Shown here one piece after another: positions 1 through 6,594 of a stretch of DNA of 6,594 nt. Below the pieces are notes generated by a model. The model made no database searches. It saw nothing but the letters and a program-made list of their open reading frames with translations, and had not been told where the DNA came from. The translations under genes were made by a program, and so were the position numbers. Position 1 is the first letter of the stretch. Every line of letters begins with the position of its first letter. The DNA comes from JACMLD01 sp964245425 (GTDB lineage Bacteria > Bacteroidota > Bacteroidia > Chitinophagales > Chitinophagaceae). The stretch spans positions 1-6,594 of the forward strand of contig CAXTMV010000289.1 of NCBI GenBank assembly GCA_964245425.1, in the 5' to 3' direction.

Positions 1-1433
1 CTGGTATTGTGCAGGGCCAGCCGGTTACCGCTCCGCCGGCACTGGCTTCTATTAAAGAAGCCGATCTGAAAAAAGACCTTTACGCATTGGCGGGCGATCA
101 TTTCAGGGGGCGGGAAGCCGGCACCCTTGATGAACTGAAAGCCGCTGTATGGTGGGCCGATATATTAAAAAGCACCGGCCTGCAACCTGCCGGTGATGAT
201 GGCACATATTTTCAATACTTCTCGATGTGGCGCAACCGGGTAAGCGCCGGCAGTACCGTTGCCATTGCCGGGCATGCGCTGGCGCTGTGGCAGGATGTAC
301 TGGTGGCACAAACAGCGCCGGCAAATTTGTCCGTGCCGCTTGTTTACGCCGGGGAGGCATCCAAAGAAGCACTGGATAAGCTGGATATAAAAGGTAAAGC
401 GGTAGCAATACAGGTTTCCGCCAGCGGCATCAACCTGCATGTATCATTGCCCGAAAGACGCTATCCTTCTTATGTCATGCGTAAGTATGGCGCCGATTTG
501 CTGGCCCGCGGCGCGGCCGCCATTGTTTTTATTGCCGATGAAATGGGCGAAAAAAGCTGGGACCAGGTATTGCCTTCGCTTACCCGGGGGCAATACGATA
601 TAGAGGGTGGCGTCAACGCCTATGCAACGGCCAAAATACCCGTATTCTGGCTGCATCAAAAAGATGCAGACCTGGTTAAAAACAATCCCCAGTTAACCGC
701 AGCGATCAGTGTGGAGCGGTTTGAATATCCTTCTGTAAATATCATTGCAAAAGTTGCGGGCACAGACGCCACACTTAAAAATGAATATGTACTGTACAGC
801 GGCCACAACGACCACGACGGTGTACGCCAGCCTTATGGCACTGATTCCATTTATAATGGTGCCGATGACAACGCTTCCGTAAGTGTTGCGCTGCTGGCCA
901 TTGCCAGGGCTTTTATTCATGCGCCGGGTAAGCGCTCGGTATTGTTTGTCTTTCACGGGGCAGAAGAAAGAGGCCTGCTGGGTTCAAAATGGTATGCCAG
1001 TCACCCCACCGTGCCGAAAACTTCCATCGTGGCGGTGCTGAACGGAGACATGATTGGCCGCAACAATCCCGATAGCGCCGCCCTGCTGGGTGTACAAGTG
1101 CCACACCGCAACTCTGCCGACCTGGTAGCCATTGCCCTGGCAGCAAACAGGGAAGGACCTGCCTTTAAACTGGATACCTTATGGGATAAACCCTCGCATA
1201 TTGAGAACTGGTATTTCAGGAGCGATCACCTGTCTTACGCGCGGGCTGGTTACCCGGCCATATTCTATTCTACCCTTTTACACCCGCTGTACCATACGCC
1301 GATGGATGAGCCCGCGATCATCGACATAAAGAAGCTGAAAAAAATGGCCGACTGGATGTACCGCACCGGCTGGAAACTGTCTGAAAATAACGGCCGCCCG
1401 GCAATTGATCCTGGTTTTAAACTTGAACGATAG
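1..1433 (+). CDS. Secreted M28-family zinc aminopeptidase with inserted PA-like domain (5' partial)
   Basis: This is probably an exported metallo-aminopeptidase that removes N-terminal residues from peptides. The frame is open to the left edge, so the true start lies upstream. The GTG at 9 is not a credible start: the first residues (GIVQGQP) read like the end of a signal peptide with cleavage near the Gln. Numbering from that GTG, the M28 metal ligands are all present: H266 in GHNDHDG, D286 in NGADDNAS, the catalytic and ligand Glu pair E319/E320 in GAEERGLLGS, D347 in NGDMIGR and H429 in LYHTPMDE. A PA-like insertion covers roughly residues 95-230 (VPLVYAG at 109, ARGAAAIVFIADE at 166). One small oddity is Val291 where the family usually has Gly after the NAS motif. 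The C-terminus looks complete and ends in TAG. The next gene has its own promoter, so this is probably the last gene of its unit. The family call is firm; the substrate is unknown. Confidence 0.9.
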   Translation, partial: GIVQGQPVTAPPALASIKEADLKKDLYALAGDHFRGREAGTLDELKAAVWWADILKSTGLQPAGDDGTYFQYFSMWRNRVSAGSTVAIAGHALALWQDVLVAQTAPANLSVPLVYAGEASKEALDKLDIKGKAVAIQVSASGINLHVSLPERRYPSYVMRKYGADLLARGAAAIVFIADEMGEKSWDQVLPSLTRGQYDIEGGVNAYATAKIPVFWLHQKDADLVKNNPQLTAAISVERFEYPSVNIIAKVAGTDATLKNEYVLYSGHNDHDGVRQPYGTDSIYNGADDNASVSVALLAIARAFIHAPGKRSVLFVFHGAEERGLLGSKWYASHPTVPKTSIVAVLNGDMIGRNNPDSAALLGVQVPHRNSADLVAIALAANREGPAFKLDTLWDKPSHIENWYFRSDHLSYARAGYPAIFYSTLLHPLYHTPMDEPAIIDIKKLKKMADWMYRTGWKLSENNGRPAIDPGFKLER

Positions 1434-1436
1434 GAA

Positions 1437-1468
1437 AGTGTAAAGTCTTAGGTTCTAAGTTTTACATT
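1437..1468 (+). terminator. Hairpin just after the peptidase stop, possible terminator
   Basis: A stem of about 13 pairs plus one bulged base starts 4 nt after the TAG. CTTAG (1447-1451) pairs with CTAAG (1455-1459) around a 3-nt loop. GTAAA (1440-1444) pairs with TTTAC (1461-1465), and the stem continues by a few more pairs including one G-U. The stem is A/T-rich and no clean T-tract follows, only ATTCGTTTGCT, so it is a weak intrinsic terminator or simply a 3'-end stabiliser. It also fits a run of degenerate heptads (AAGTCTT, AGGTTCT, AAGTTTT), so the hairpin could be a by-product of that repeat. Confidence 0.35.
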
Positions 1469-1551
1469 CGTTTGCTACACAAGCGGCAGAGAAATAATAA
1501 GATAATAAATAGTTTGGCTGAATCTTTTTTTCAGACAGGCACAGGTAGAAA

Positions 1552-1582
1552 TTATTACCTAAACTTATTAGTTCTATTTTTG
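1552..1582 (+). promoter_or_regulatory. Candidate Bacteroidota promoter for mqnC
   Basis: TATTTTTG at 1575-1582 matches the TAnnTTTG -7 box of the Bacteroidota primary sigma factor. Twenty bases upstream is TTA at 1552-1554, one mismatch from the usual TTG -33 element. Transcription would begin near 1588-1590 and give an mqnC leader of about 110 nt. The -7 match is exact and the spacing is right, but the -33 element is weak and the region is A/T-rich, so a chance match is possible. Confidence 0.5.
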
Positions 1583-1602
1583 TAATACAGTCTAATAAAC
1601 AT

Positions 1603-1625
1603 GGGCATATACTAGCATATAGCCC
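1603..1625 (+). promoter_or_regulatory. Leader hairpin and 10-bp-spaced direct repeat upstream of mqnC
   Basis: GCATATA occurs at 1605-1611 and again at 1615-1621, exactly 10 bp apart, so both copies face the same side of the helix. The same stretch folds as RNA: GGGC (1603-1606) pairs with GCCC (1622-1625), a bulged A follows at 1621, then ATAT (1607-1610) pairs with ATAT (1617-1620) around a 6-nt loop. It lies about 14-36 nt after the predicted transcription start and abuts the right arm of the inverted repeat. It could be an operator for a dimeric repressor or a leader structure. No known riboswitch fold was recognised. Confidence 0.3.
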
Positions 1626-1640
1626 CTACCTGTGCAAACG

Positions 1641-1675
1641 AACGTTGAACCTTGAACTTGCCCTAACTTTAAACG
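1641..1675. repeat. Degenerate heptad (TTGAAC-type) repeat
   Basis: TTGAAC at 1645-1650 and 1652-1657 are spaced 7 bp apart, followed by looser copies (TTGCCC at 1658, TTTAAAC at 1667-1673). A related heptad-like stretch in the opposite sense lies just after the peptidase stop (1443-1465). It is low-complexity intergenic sequence of unknown function. It ends about 25 nt before the mqnC start and shows no ribosome-binding character. Confidence 0.4.
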
Positions 1676-1700
1676 TGCTACTTAAAACTTATAACCATTC

Positions 1701-2819
1701 ATGGAAGCCTTGTACCAGAAAGCACTTGATTTTGAGTTTTTGAGCGTCGACGAAGCCGTGTACCTTTTTGAGAACGCACCGCTTACCGAGCTTATGAACA
1801 TTGCCAATGAATTGCGGAAGAAGCAGGTGCCGCACCAGAAGGTAACCTGGATCATCGATCGAAATGTAAATACGACCAATGTATGCGTTGCAAATTGCAA
1901 GTTTTGCAATTTTTACCGCATCCCCGGCCATTCGGAAGCCTATATAACCGATATCGACACCTATAAACGAAAAATAGACGAAACCTTTCGCTATGGCGGC
2001 GAACAACTGCTGTTGCAGGGCGGGCACCACCCCGGCCTTGGCCTGCAATATTATGTGGATACCTTTAGACAGCTCAAACAATTATACCCTTCGCTCAAAC
2101 TGCATGCGCTGGGGCCACCCGAAGTAGCCCATATTACCAAATTGGAAAAATCGACCCACCGGGAAGTGCTGATGGCGCTGAAAGCTGCCGGATTGGATTC
2201 GCTTCCCGGGCCAGGCGCCGAAATACTGGTAGACCGCGTGCGCCGGCTTATCAGCAAGGGTAAATGCGGCACGGAAGAATGGCTGACCATCATGCAGGAA
2301 GCACACCAGCTAAACCTGACCACGTCTGCCACCATGATGTTCGGACATGTGGAAACCATCCGCGAACGCTTTGAACACCTGGCAAAGATCCGCGAAGTAC
2401 AGGCCAAAAAACCGGCGGACGCAAAAGGCTTTATTGCTTTTATACCCTGGACTTTCCAGGACGTAGATACCCTGCTGGCCCGCATCCGCGGCGTTCATAA
2501 CCTGGTTACCGGTGAAGAATACATACGCATGATTGCCATGAGCCGTATCATGCTGCCCAATGTAAAAAACATACAGGCATCCTGGTTAACCGTGGGTAAA
2601 CAGGTAGCACAGATTTGCCTGCATGCAGGCGCCAATGATTTTGGATCGATCATGATCGAAGAAAATGTGGTAAGTGCCGCCGGCGCCCCACACCGGTTCA
2701 CGTACAAAGGCATCCAACAGGCCATCAGTGAAGCCGGCTTTGAACCCCAGCTGCGCAACCAGCAATACGAATTCCGTGCATTGCCGGCCGCGATAGAAGA
2801 GCAGGTCATCAATTATTAA
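1701..2819 (+). CDS. mqnC: Cyclic dehypoxanthinyl futalosine synthase (MqnC), radical SAM
   Basis: This radical-SAM enzyme cyclises dehypoxanthinyl futalosine to its cyclic form, a step in the futalosine pathway to menaquinone. It is 372 residues long, a normal full length. The [4Fe-4S] motif CX3CX2C is at C62, C66 and C69, followed by the NFYR context typical of the MqnC/MqnE/CofG/CofH group. GGEQLLLQGGHHPGLG (99-114) is the SAM-binding segment, LPGPGAEIL is at 168-176 and the C-terminal signature QASW...GANDFGS...EENVVSAAG spans 292-328. The overall pattern fits MqnC better than the related aminofutalosine synthase MqnE. Pro171 sits where I would expect Gly in the GGGAEI motif. The ATG at 1701 is preceded by an in-frame stop at 1692, so the start is well fixed; there is no Shine-Dalgarno. 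Other mqn genes are not in the window, so the gene stands alone with its own promoter and terminator. The enzyme is expected to be cytosolic. Confidence 0.93.
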   Translation: MEALYQKALDFEFLSVDEAVYLFENAPLTELMNIANELRKKQVPHQKVTWIIDRNVNTTNVCVANCKFCNFYRIPGHSEAYITDIDTYKRKIDETFRYGGEQLLLQGGHHPGLGLQYYVDTFRQLKQLYPSLKLHALGPPEVAHITKLEKSTHREVLMALKAAGLDSLPGPGAEILVDRVRRLISKGKCGTEEWLTIMQEAHQLNLTTSATMMFGHVETIRERFEHLAKIREVQAKKPADAKGFIAFIPWTFQDVDTLLARIRGVHNLVTGEEYIRMIAMSRIMLPNVKNIQASWLTVGKQVAQICLHAGANDFGSIMIEENVVSAAGAPHRFTYKGIQQAISEAGFEPQLRNQQYEFRALPAAIEEQVINY

Positions 2820-2843
2820 ATAATAGCTTTAAATGCAAGCAAT

Positions 2844-2876
2844 AAAGGCCCTGCTGAAAATATCAGCAGGGCTTTT
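2844..2876 (+). terminator. Intrinsic terminator after mqnC
   Basis: GCCCTGCTGA (2848-2857) and TCAGCAGGGC (2863-2872) form a perfect 10-bp stem around the 5-nt loop AAATA. The stem extends by one G-T and three A-T pairs into AAAG/TTTT, and TTTT at 2873-2876 supplies the T-tract. It lies 25 nt after the mqnC stop. The A-tract on the 5' side means it could also work on the other strand, though no convergent gene is nearby. It separates mqnC from the kinase gene. Confidence 0.88.
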
Positions 2877-3037
2877 GCGTTTATGCTACAAATTCATCTG
2901 ATCGGTAAGAAACAGTTGTGTAGGATTACTTCTAATGCCCAAGCGCTAAGTGTAACCCTTAATACGATCTGAATAATTACTTAGTAGCCAATAATGCATA
3001 GCATTTTACTGTTATATGGTATTATTTGTCCATACCC
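2877..3037. other. Intergenic region before the kinase gene, no clear element
   Basis: These 161 bp hold no credible gene. No exact TAnnTTTG box was found. The nearest is TATTATTTG at 3020-3028, which has one extra base between TA and TTTG and no TTG at the right distance upstream, so I do not call a promoter. A small 5-bp inverted repeat (AATGC/GCATT, 2993-3005) is within chance expectation. Confidence 0.6.
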
Positions 3038-6000
3038 ATGAGCCCTGTGAATGTTAGAAAAATAATGCGTTTCACCGTAATCGTTATTGCGGTGGCTTTT
3101 CTGTATAATTTTTTTGCCTGGTACCTGTTGTCAGGATCATCAAAAGAAAACAGGCAGCTCGCAGCAGTCGTTACCCTGGCCGACAGCCAGCGCCTTACAG
3201 CGCAACGCATTTCCAACCATTCGTTATTACTTTTATTGGATACCTCCCTGGCAGCGCCTGAAACAGCTATCCGGCAACTGAGCTTGCAGGAGCACCTGTG
3301 GCTTTTTGAAAAACAACAAATTCTTTTACAGGCGGCCCTGCACACGGATATTTTTTATCATGAAACAGGCACAGCGTTACTGAGCAGCCAGCTCGATTCC
3401 AATCAAAATAACTTTAAAGCGGTGGGCAGGGAAATAGCAACTGCATCCCGTTCGCAATTGCTGAAAAACAGTGCGGCCTGGCAAAACCTGGAGCGCGATC
3501 GGCAAAACAGGTTGTTTACAGCACTGGAAAGCGTTTCGCATGCCTGCATTCCCCTGATCATCGGAAAAGAAAACGCCCACGAGAAAATAAATGCCGGCAA
3601 ATTTATTTCTTTACTGATTGCGCTGGCCTGCCTGGCCTTACTGGCAATAGAGCCTTTTCTCCGGAGCAATAAAAATAACCTGAACCGCCTTCAGCTGGCC
3701 AAGGTAGAACTGCAACAGGAAAAACAATACCTGTCTTCCATCCTTAATTCCCAGACTAATTATGTTATCCGGCTGAACCGGGAAGGCAATTTTTCCTTTG
3801 TCAACCCCGAATTCCTGAAAACTTTCGGATACGAGGCGGATCAGCTGATGCATACGCCGTATTACAACGCCATTTTCCCCAAAGATATACAGCGTTGCCG
3901 GGAAGTAGCGGAACATTGCTGGCAGCAACCCGGCAAAATTTTCCGGATACTGATTCGAAAACCTGTTAAAAGAACAAAAACATATTTATGGACGGAATGG
4001 GAATTCATAGCCTTGTTCAATGATGACGGATCCCTAACGGAGATACAGGGAACCGGGCTCGACGTAACAGAAAAAATACAATCGCAGCAAAGCAAGGAAG
4101 AAGCCATCCAAACGCTTTCTTACGCCATGAACTATGCGCGTATGGGATCCTGGAAATACAGTACCGAAACCCGTGAGTTTATAATGAGTGCAGAAATGAA
4201 GGCATTGCTGGGCCTTACGGAAACAGATCCGGACATCATCTCCATGGATGATTATATAAAATCGTTTATATACCCGGATGATCTGCCTTTGGTAATGGCA
4301 GAAGCCGCCAAATCGATCGCCCGCGCCCATGATGCATCGTATGAGTCTGCGCTTTCTTACCGCATTGTAACCAGGCAGGGTGCCATACGCTACCTTTTTA
4401 CAAAAGGAAAATCGATGAATGATCAATACCGCTTTGGTATTGCGCAAGACATCACCATCCATAAGGAAGCGGAGCAGGCGTTGCAGAAAAGTGAACAGCA
4501 ATACCGGCTGCTGGCAGAACATTCGGAAGATATCATCAGCGTTCATTCAGTAAAAGCCATTATAGAATATATTTCGCCTTCCGTACAAACCGTGCTGGGT
4601 TATACTGCAGAAGAAGTAACGGGTAAAAGTATCATGGAATTTGTACACCCCGACGACCATGGCAGGTTCACCCTGATGCAGGATATGCCCGTGATGCCAG
4701 ACGCGCCTTTATTACTACTGCGTTGCCGGATGCTGCACAAAGACGGACGCCATATCTGGCTGGAAAGCATTATTAAACCGGTAAAGGAAAATGATGTTAT
4801 AACAAAAGTCATCTGTACTTCGCGCAATATTACCGAACGTAAGAAAACAGAGTCGCAGAAAAACAGGTTGCTGGCCGAGATAAAAAATTCCGAAGCGTTG
4901 CTTCGTTCTGTCATTGATGCTACACCGGATCTGATCTTTATAAAAGATACCAACTACCGCCACCTGATGGTAAACAAGGCTTACGCAAGCCTGTTGCACC
5001 TGACCCCTGAAGATATTATTGGTAAGAACGATATTGAACTGGGCTTTACGGAAGAACAGGTAAAAGGCAATAGCCAAAAAGGTATTCGGGGTTTCTGGCA
5101 GGATGACGATGATGTGCTCCGCACCGGCAGTATGAAAACCATTGCAGAAGAAACGGCCTACATGAACGGTGAGCTTCATTACTTCAGCATTGTTAAAGCA
5201 CCGTTGAAGGATGATATGGATAATATATGGGGCGTACTGGGTTTCGCGCATAATATAACCGGCATCAAAAAAGCAGAGGCGCAGAAAGAACATCTGCTGG
5301 CAGAGGTAAAGCAATCGGAGCAGCTGTTGCGAACCGTAATTGATGCCACACCAGACTGGATATTTATTAAAGATGTAAGCCACCGGTTCTTAATGGTCAA
5401 CAAGGCCTACGCAGATTCGCTGCAACTGTCGCCGCTGCAGATGGTAGGTAAAAATGATATTGACCTGGGCTTTTCTGAGGCCGTGGTAAAAGGCGATGCG
5501 CCCAACGGCGTGCGGGGTTTCTGGGCAGATGACAACGAAGTAATAAAAAGCGGCCAGGTTAAATATGTGCCGGAAGAGCTCAATGTGTTCAATGGCGTAC
5601 TGCAGTATTTCAGTACCACCAAAGTGCCGTTGTACGATGAAAAAGGAAAAGTGTGGGGATTGCTGGGTTTCTCGCATAACATCACCGAACTAAAAGAAGT
5701 GGAAGGCAACCTGCGAAAAAAAGATCAGCTCTTGCAGGCCGTTTCAGAAGCCACCCACCAGCTTATCGGTAATAAAAACCTGGAAGAAGCCATCAGCGAA
5801 GGCGTGTACCTGCTGGGTGTAAAAATGCAGGTAGACATTATCAGCGTATACAAGAAACTGCCGGTCATCGATCGCGAAAACGGCCAGATTGGAATGCAGC
5901 AGATCATTCATTGGGATACCTCAGACGCCGAACTGCGGCAAAGTAACCCTAACATTTCTTCCTTTCTTTTCCGGGCTGGTTCGCCCGTGATCAAGACGCT

Positions 6001-6594
6001 CCAGCAAAACGATATTTATGCATCCCTGGTAAGCGGGCTCAATGATGAAGCCTTAAAAAAATGGTACGACCAGCAAAACGTAAAATCAGTTGTACTGATT
6101 CCTATTTTTGTAAAAAATATTTTATGGGGGCATATTGCTATTAAGGAATGCAAGTCTGAAAGACAATGGACCGCCACCGAATTTACCATCCTTCATTCGT
6201 TTGCAGCCACCCTGGCTGCGGCTATAGAACAACGTGAGCTACAGCAGGAAATCCTGCAGGCAAAAGAAATAGCTGAAAAAGCCAGTCGCGCCAAAAGTGA
6301 ATTCATGGCCAATATGAGCCATGAACTGAGGACGCCTATGAATGGTATTATCGGGTTTACCGACCTGGTACTGACCACCGATTTGCAAAAGGCCCAGCGC
6401 GGGTATTTGCAAAACGTTCAAAAATCGGCCCGCAGCCTGCTCAGTATTATTAATGATATCCTTGATTTTTCAAAAATTGAAGCCGGCAAACTGTTTATTG
6501 ACTACACCACCTTCCAGCTCAATGAGTTGATAGAAGAAGCCATTGATCTGCTGAATGTAAAAGCATATGAAAAGAAGCTGGAAATTATTTTCTG
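3038..6594 (+). CDS. Membrane multi-PAS/GAF sensor histidine kinase (3' partial, probably hybrid)
   Basis: One open frame of at least 1185 codons runs off the right edge. It encodes a sensor kinase that would autophosphorylate a His on signal detection. Domain order by residue: basic N-terminus (R7, K8, R11); TM1 about 12-32; periplasmic helical region about 33-188, with LADSQRLTAQRIS at 47-59 resembling the conserved helix of NarX/PilJ-type sensors; TM2 about 189-208; charged coiled-coil linker 212-231; PAS1 232-347; PAS2 362-476 (YPDD); PAS3 489-602 (HPDD, ending RNITERK); PAS4 619-745; PAS5 761-887; GAF about 898-1066; helical linker; HisKA about 1085-1150 with phospho-acceptor H1095 in MSHELRTPMNGIIGF. 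The catalytic ATPase domain begins at the edge. Receiver domains are likely downstream, given kinases of this layout, but are not seen. ATG 3038 is the first ATG after an in-frame TAG at 2999; ATG 3065 (M10) is an alternative start that keeps TM1. No Shine-Dalgarno is visible. The upstream terminator implies its own transcription. Ligands of the PAS and GAF domains cannot be told from the sequence. Confidence 0.93.
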   Translation, partial: MSPVNVRKIMRFTVIVIAVAFLYNFFAWYLLSGSSKENRQLAAVVTLADSQRLTAQRISNHSLLLLLDTSLAAPETAIRQLSLQEHLWLFEKQQILLQAALHTDIFYHETGTALLSSQLDSNQNNFKAVGREIATASRSQLLKNSAAWQNLERDRQNRLFTALESVSHACIPLIIGKENAHEKINAGKFISLLIALACLALLAIEPFLRSNKNNLNRLQLAKVELQQEKQYLSSILNSQTNYVIRLNREGNFSFVNPEFLKTFGYEADQLMHTPYYNAIFPKDIQRCREVAEHCWQQPGKIFRILIRKPVKRTKTYLWTEWEFIALFNDDGSLTEIQGTGLDVTEKIQSQQSKEEAIQTLSYAMNYARMGSWKYSTETREFIMSAEMKALLGLTETDPDIISMDDYIKSFIYPDDLPLVMAEAAKSIARAHDASYESALSYRIVTRQGAIRYLFTKGKSMNDQYRFGIAQDITIHKEAEQALQKSEQQYRLLAEHSEDIISVHSVKAIIEYISPSVQTVLGYTAEEVTGKSIMEFVHPDDHGRFTLMQDMPVMPDAPLLLLRCRMLHKDGRHIWLESIIKPVKENDVITKVICTSRNITERKKTESQKNRLLAEIKNSEALLRSVIDATPDLIFIKDTNYRHLMVNKAYASLLHLTPEDIIGKNDIELGFTEEQVKGNSQKGIRGFWQDDDDVLRTGSMKTIAEETAYMNGELHYFSIVKAPLKDDMDNIWGVLGFAHNITGIKKAEAQKEHLLAEVKQSEQLLRTVIDATPDWIFIKDVSHRFLMVNKAYADSLQLSPLQMVGKNDIDLGFSEAVVKGDAPNGVRGFWADDNEVIKSGQVKYVPEELNVFNGVLQYFSTTKVPLYDEKGKVWGLLGFSHNITELKEVEGNLRKKDQLLQAVSEATHQLIGNKNLEEAISEGVYLLGVKMQVDIISVYKKLPVIDRENGQIGMQQIIHWDTSDAELRQSNPNISSFLFRAGSPVIKTLQQNDIYASLVSGLNDEALKKWYDQQNVKSVVLIPIFVKNILWGHIAIKECKSERQWTATEFTILHSFAATLAAAIEQRELQQEILQAKEIAEKASRAKSEFMANMSHELRTPMNGIIGFTDLVLTTDLQKAQRGYLQNVQKSARSLLSIINDILDFSKIEAGKLFIDYTTFQLNELIEEAIDLLNVKAYEKKLEIIF
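4841..5692 (+). repeat. Tandem PAS module duplication, two 426-bp units inside the kinase gene
   Basis: Unit 1 (4841-5266) and unit 2 (5267-5692) align without any gap at 142 codons per unit. Each unit holds the connecting helix (KKTESQKNRLLAE and KKAEAQKEHLLAE) plus one whole PAS domain. Shared landmarks fall exactly 426 bp apart: IDATPD 4913/5339, VNKAYA 4970/5396, GKNDI 5021/5447, RGFW 5087/5513, YFS 5180/5606 and HNIT 5249/5675. By eye about 71 of 124 residues of the PAS part are identical, so the copies have diverged after an in-frame duplication. The outer PAS1-PAS3 domains are much less alike. Confidence 0.85.

Larger units (their letters stand above)
1539..1635. repeat. Perfect 10-bp inverted repeat flanking the mqnC promoter
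   Basis: GCACAGGTAG at 1539-1548 and its exact reverse complement CTACCTGTGC at 1626-1635 lie either side of the predicted promoter, with 77 bp between them. The left arm falls just upstream of the -33 element and the right arm falls in the leader. The left arm would not be transcribed from the predicted start, so a role would be at the DNA level, such as paired binding sites of a regulator. The left arm also contains AGGTA (1543-1547), which can pair locally with TACCT at 1556-1560. The repeat is seen directly; function is inference. Confidence 0.4.

Noticed and set aside
9..11. GTG as the start of the peptidase gene
   Set aside because: The frame stays open to the window edge, there is no upstream signal, and the residues around it read as the end of a signal peptide.
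1583..1700. Riboswitch in the mqnC leader
   Set aside because: Only one short hairpin is evident, with no conserved aptamer core and no leader terminator or masked ribosome site that I can recognise.
2051..2485. 144-codon reading frame on the - strand
   Set aside because: It is antisense to the well-supported mqnC and has a biased composition typical of shadow frames.
3020..3028. TATTATTTG as a kinase promoter -7 box
   Set aside because: It has one base too many between TA and TTTG, no -33 TTG at the right distance, and would leave only about 10 nt before the ATG at 3038.
3087..3281. 64-codon + strand reading frame
   Set aside because: It lies in another frame inside the kinase's TM1 and periplasmic region, with no recognisable features.
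4715..5383. 222-codon reading frame on the - strand
   Set aside because: It lies wholly antisense to the PAS3-PAS5 coding region. Its MRETQ-like start recurs in another antisense frame (5390-5677) only because the PAS module is duplicated. It resembles no protein I know.

Overview
The window looks like chromosomal DNA from a Bacteroidota bacterium, probably Chitinophagaceae-like. This is an inference from three things: protein style, the absence of Shine-Dalgarno sequences with A/T-rich leaders instead, and a TAnnTTTG-type -7 box ahead of the second gene. I see no mobile elements, tRNA or rRNA genes, CRISPR arrays or phage genes. All three genes lie on the + strand, and antisense reading frames are best explained as shadows.

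Layout: (1) 1-1433 is the 3' part of a secreted zinc-dependent M28 aminopeptidase with an inserted PA-like domain; its start and signal peptide begin before the window. (2) 1434-1700 is a 267-bp intergenic region rich in small structure. It holds a hairpin just after the peptidase stop, a Bacteroidota-type promoter, a 10-bp inverted repeat spanning that promoter, a leader hairpin built from a 10-bp-spaced direct repeat, and a degenerate heptad repeat. (3) 1701-2819 is mqnC, a radical-SAM enzyme of the futalosine route to menaquinone, followed by a textbook intrinsic terminator at 2844-2876. (4) 2877-3037 is a plain intergenic gap. (5) From 3038 to the window end, one uninterrupted frame (at least 1185 codons) encodes a large membrane sensor histidine kinase. 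Its order is TM, periplasmic helical sensor, TM, five PAS domains, GAF and HisKA with the phospho-acceptor His. The ATPase domain and any receiver domains lie beyond the window.

The three genes look like separate transcription units rather than one operon. The mqnC product supports respiration by making menaquinone. The peptidase is probably nutritional. The kinase is a stand-alone sensor whose partner and signal cannot be read from here. I found no convincing novel multi-gene system. The most interesting points are a gapless 142-codon tandem duplication of a PAS module together with its linker helix, a NarX/PilJ-like motif in the periplasmic sensor, and the dense repeat structure around the mqnC promoter.
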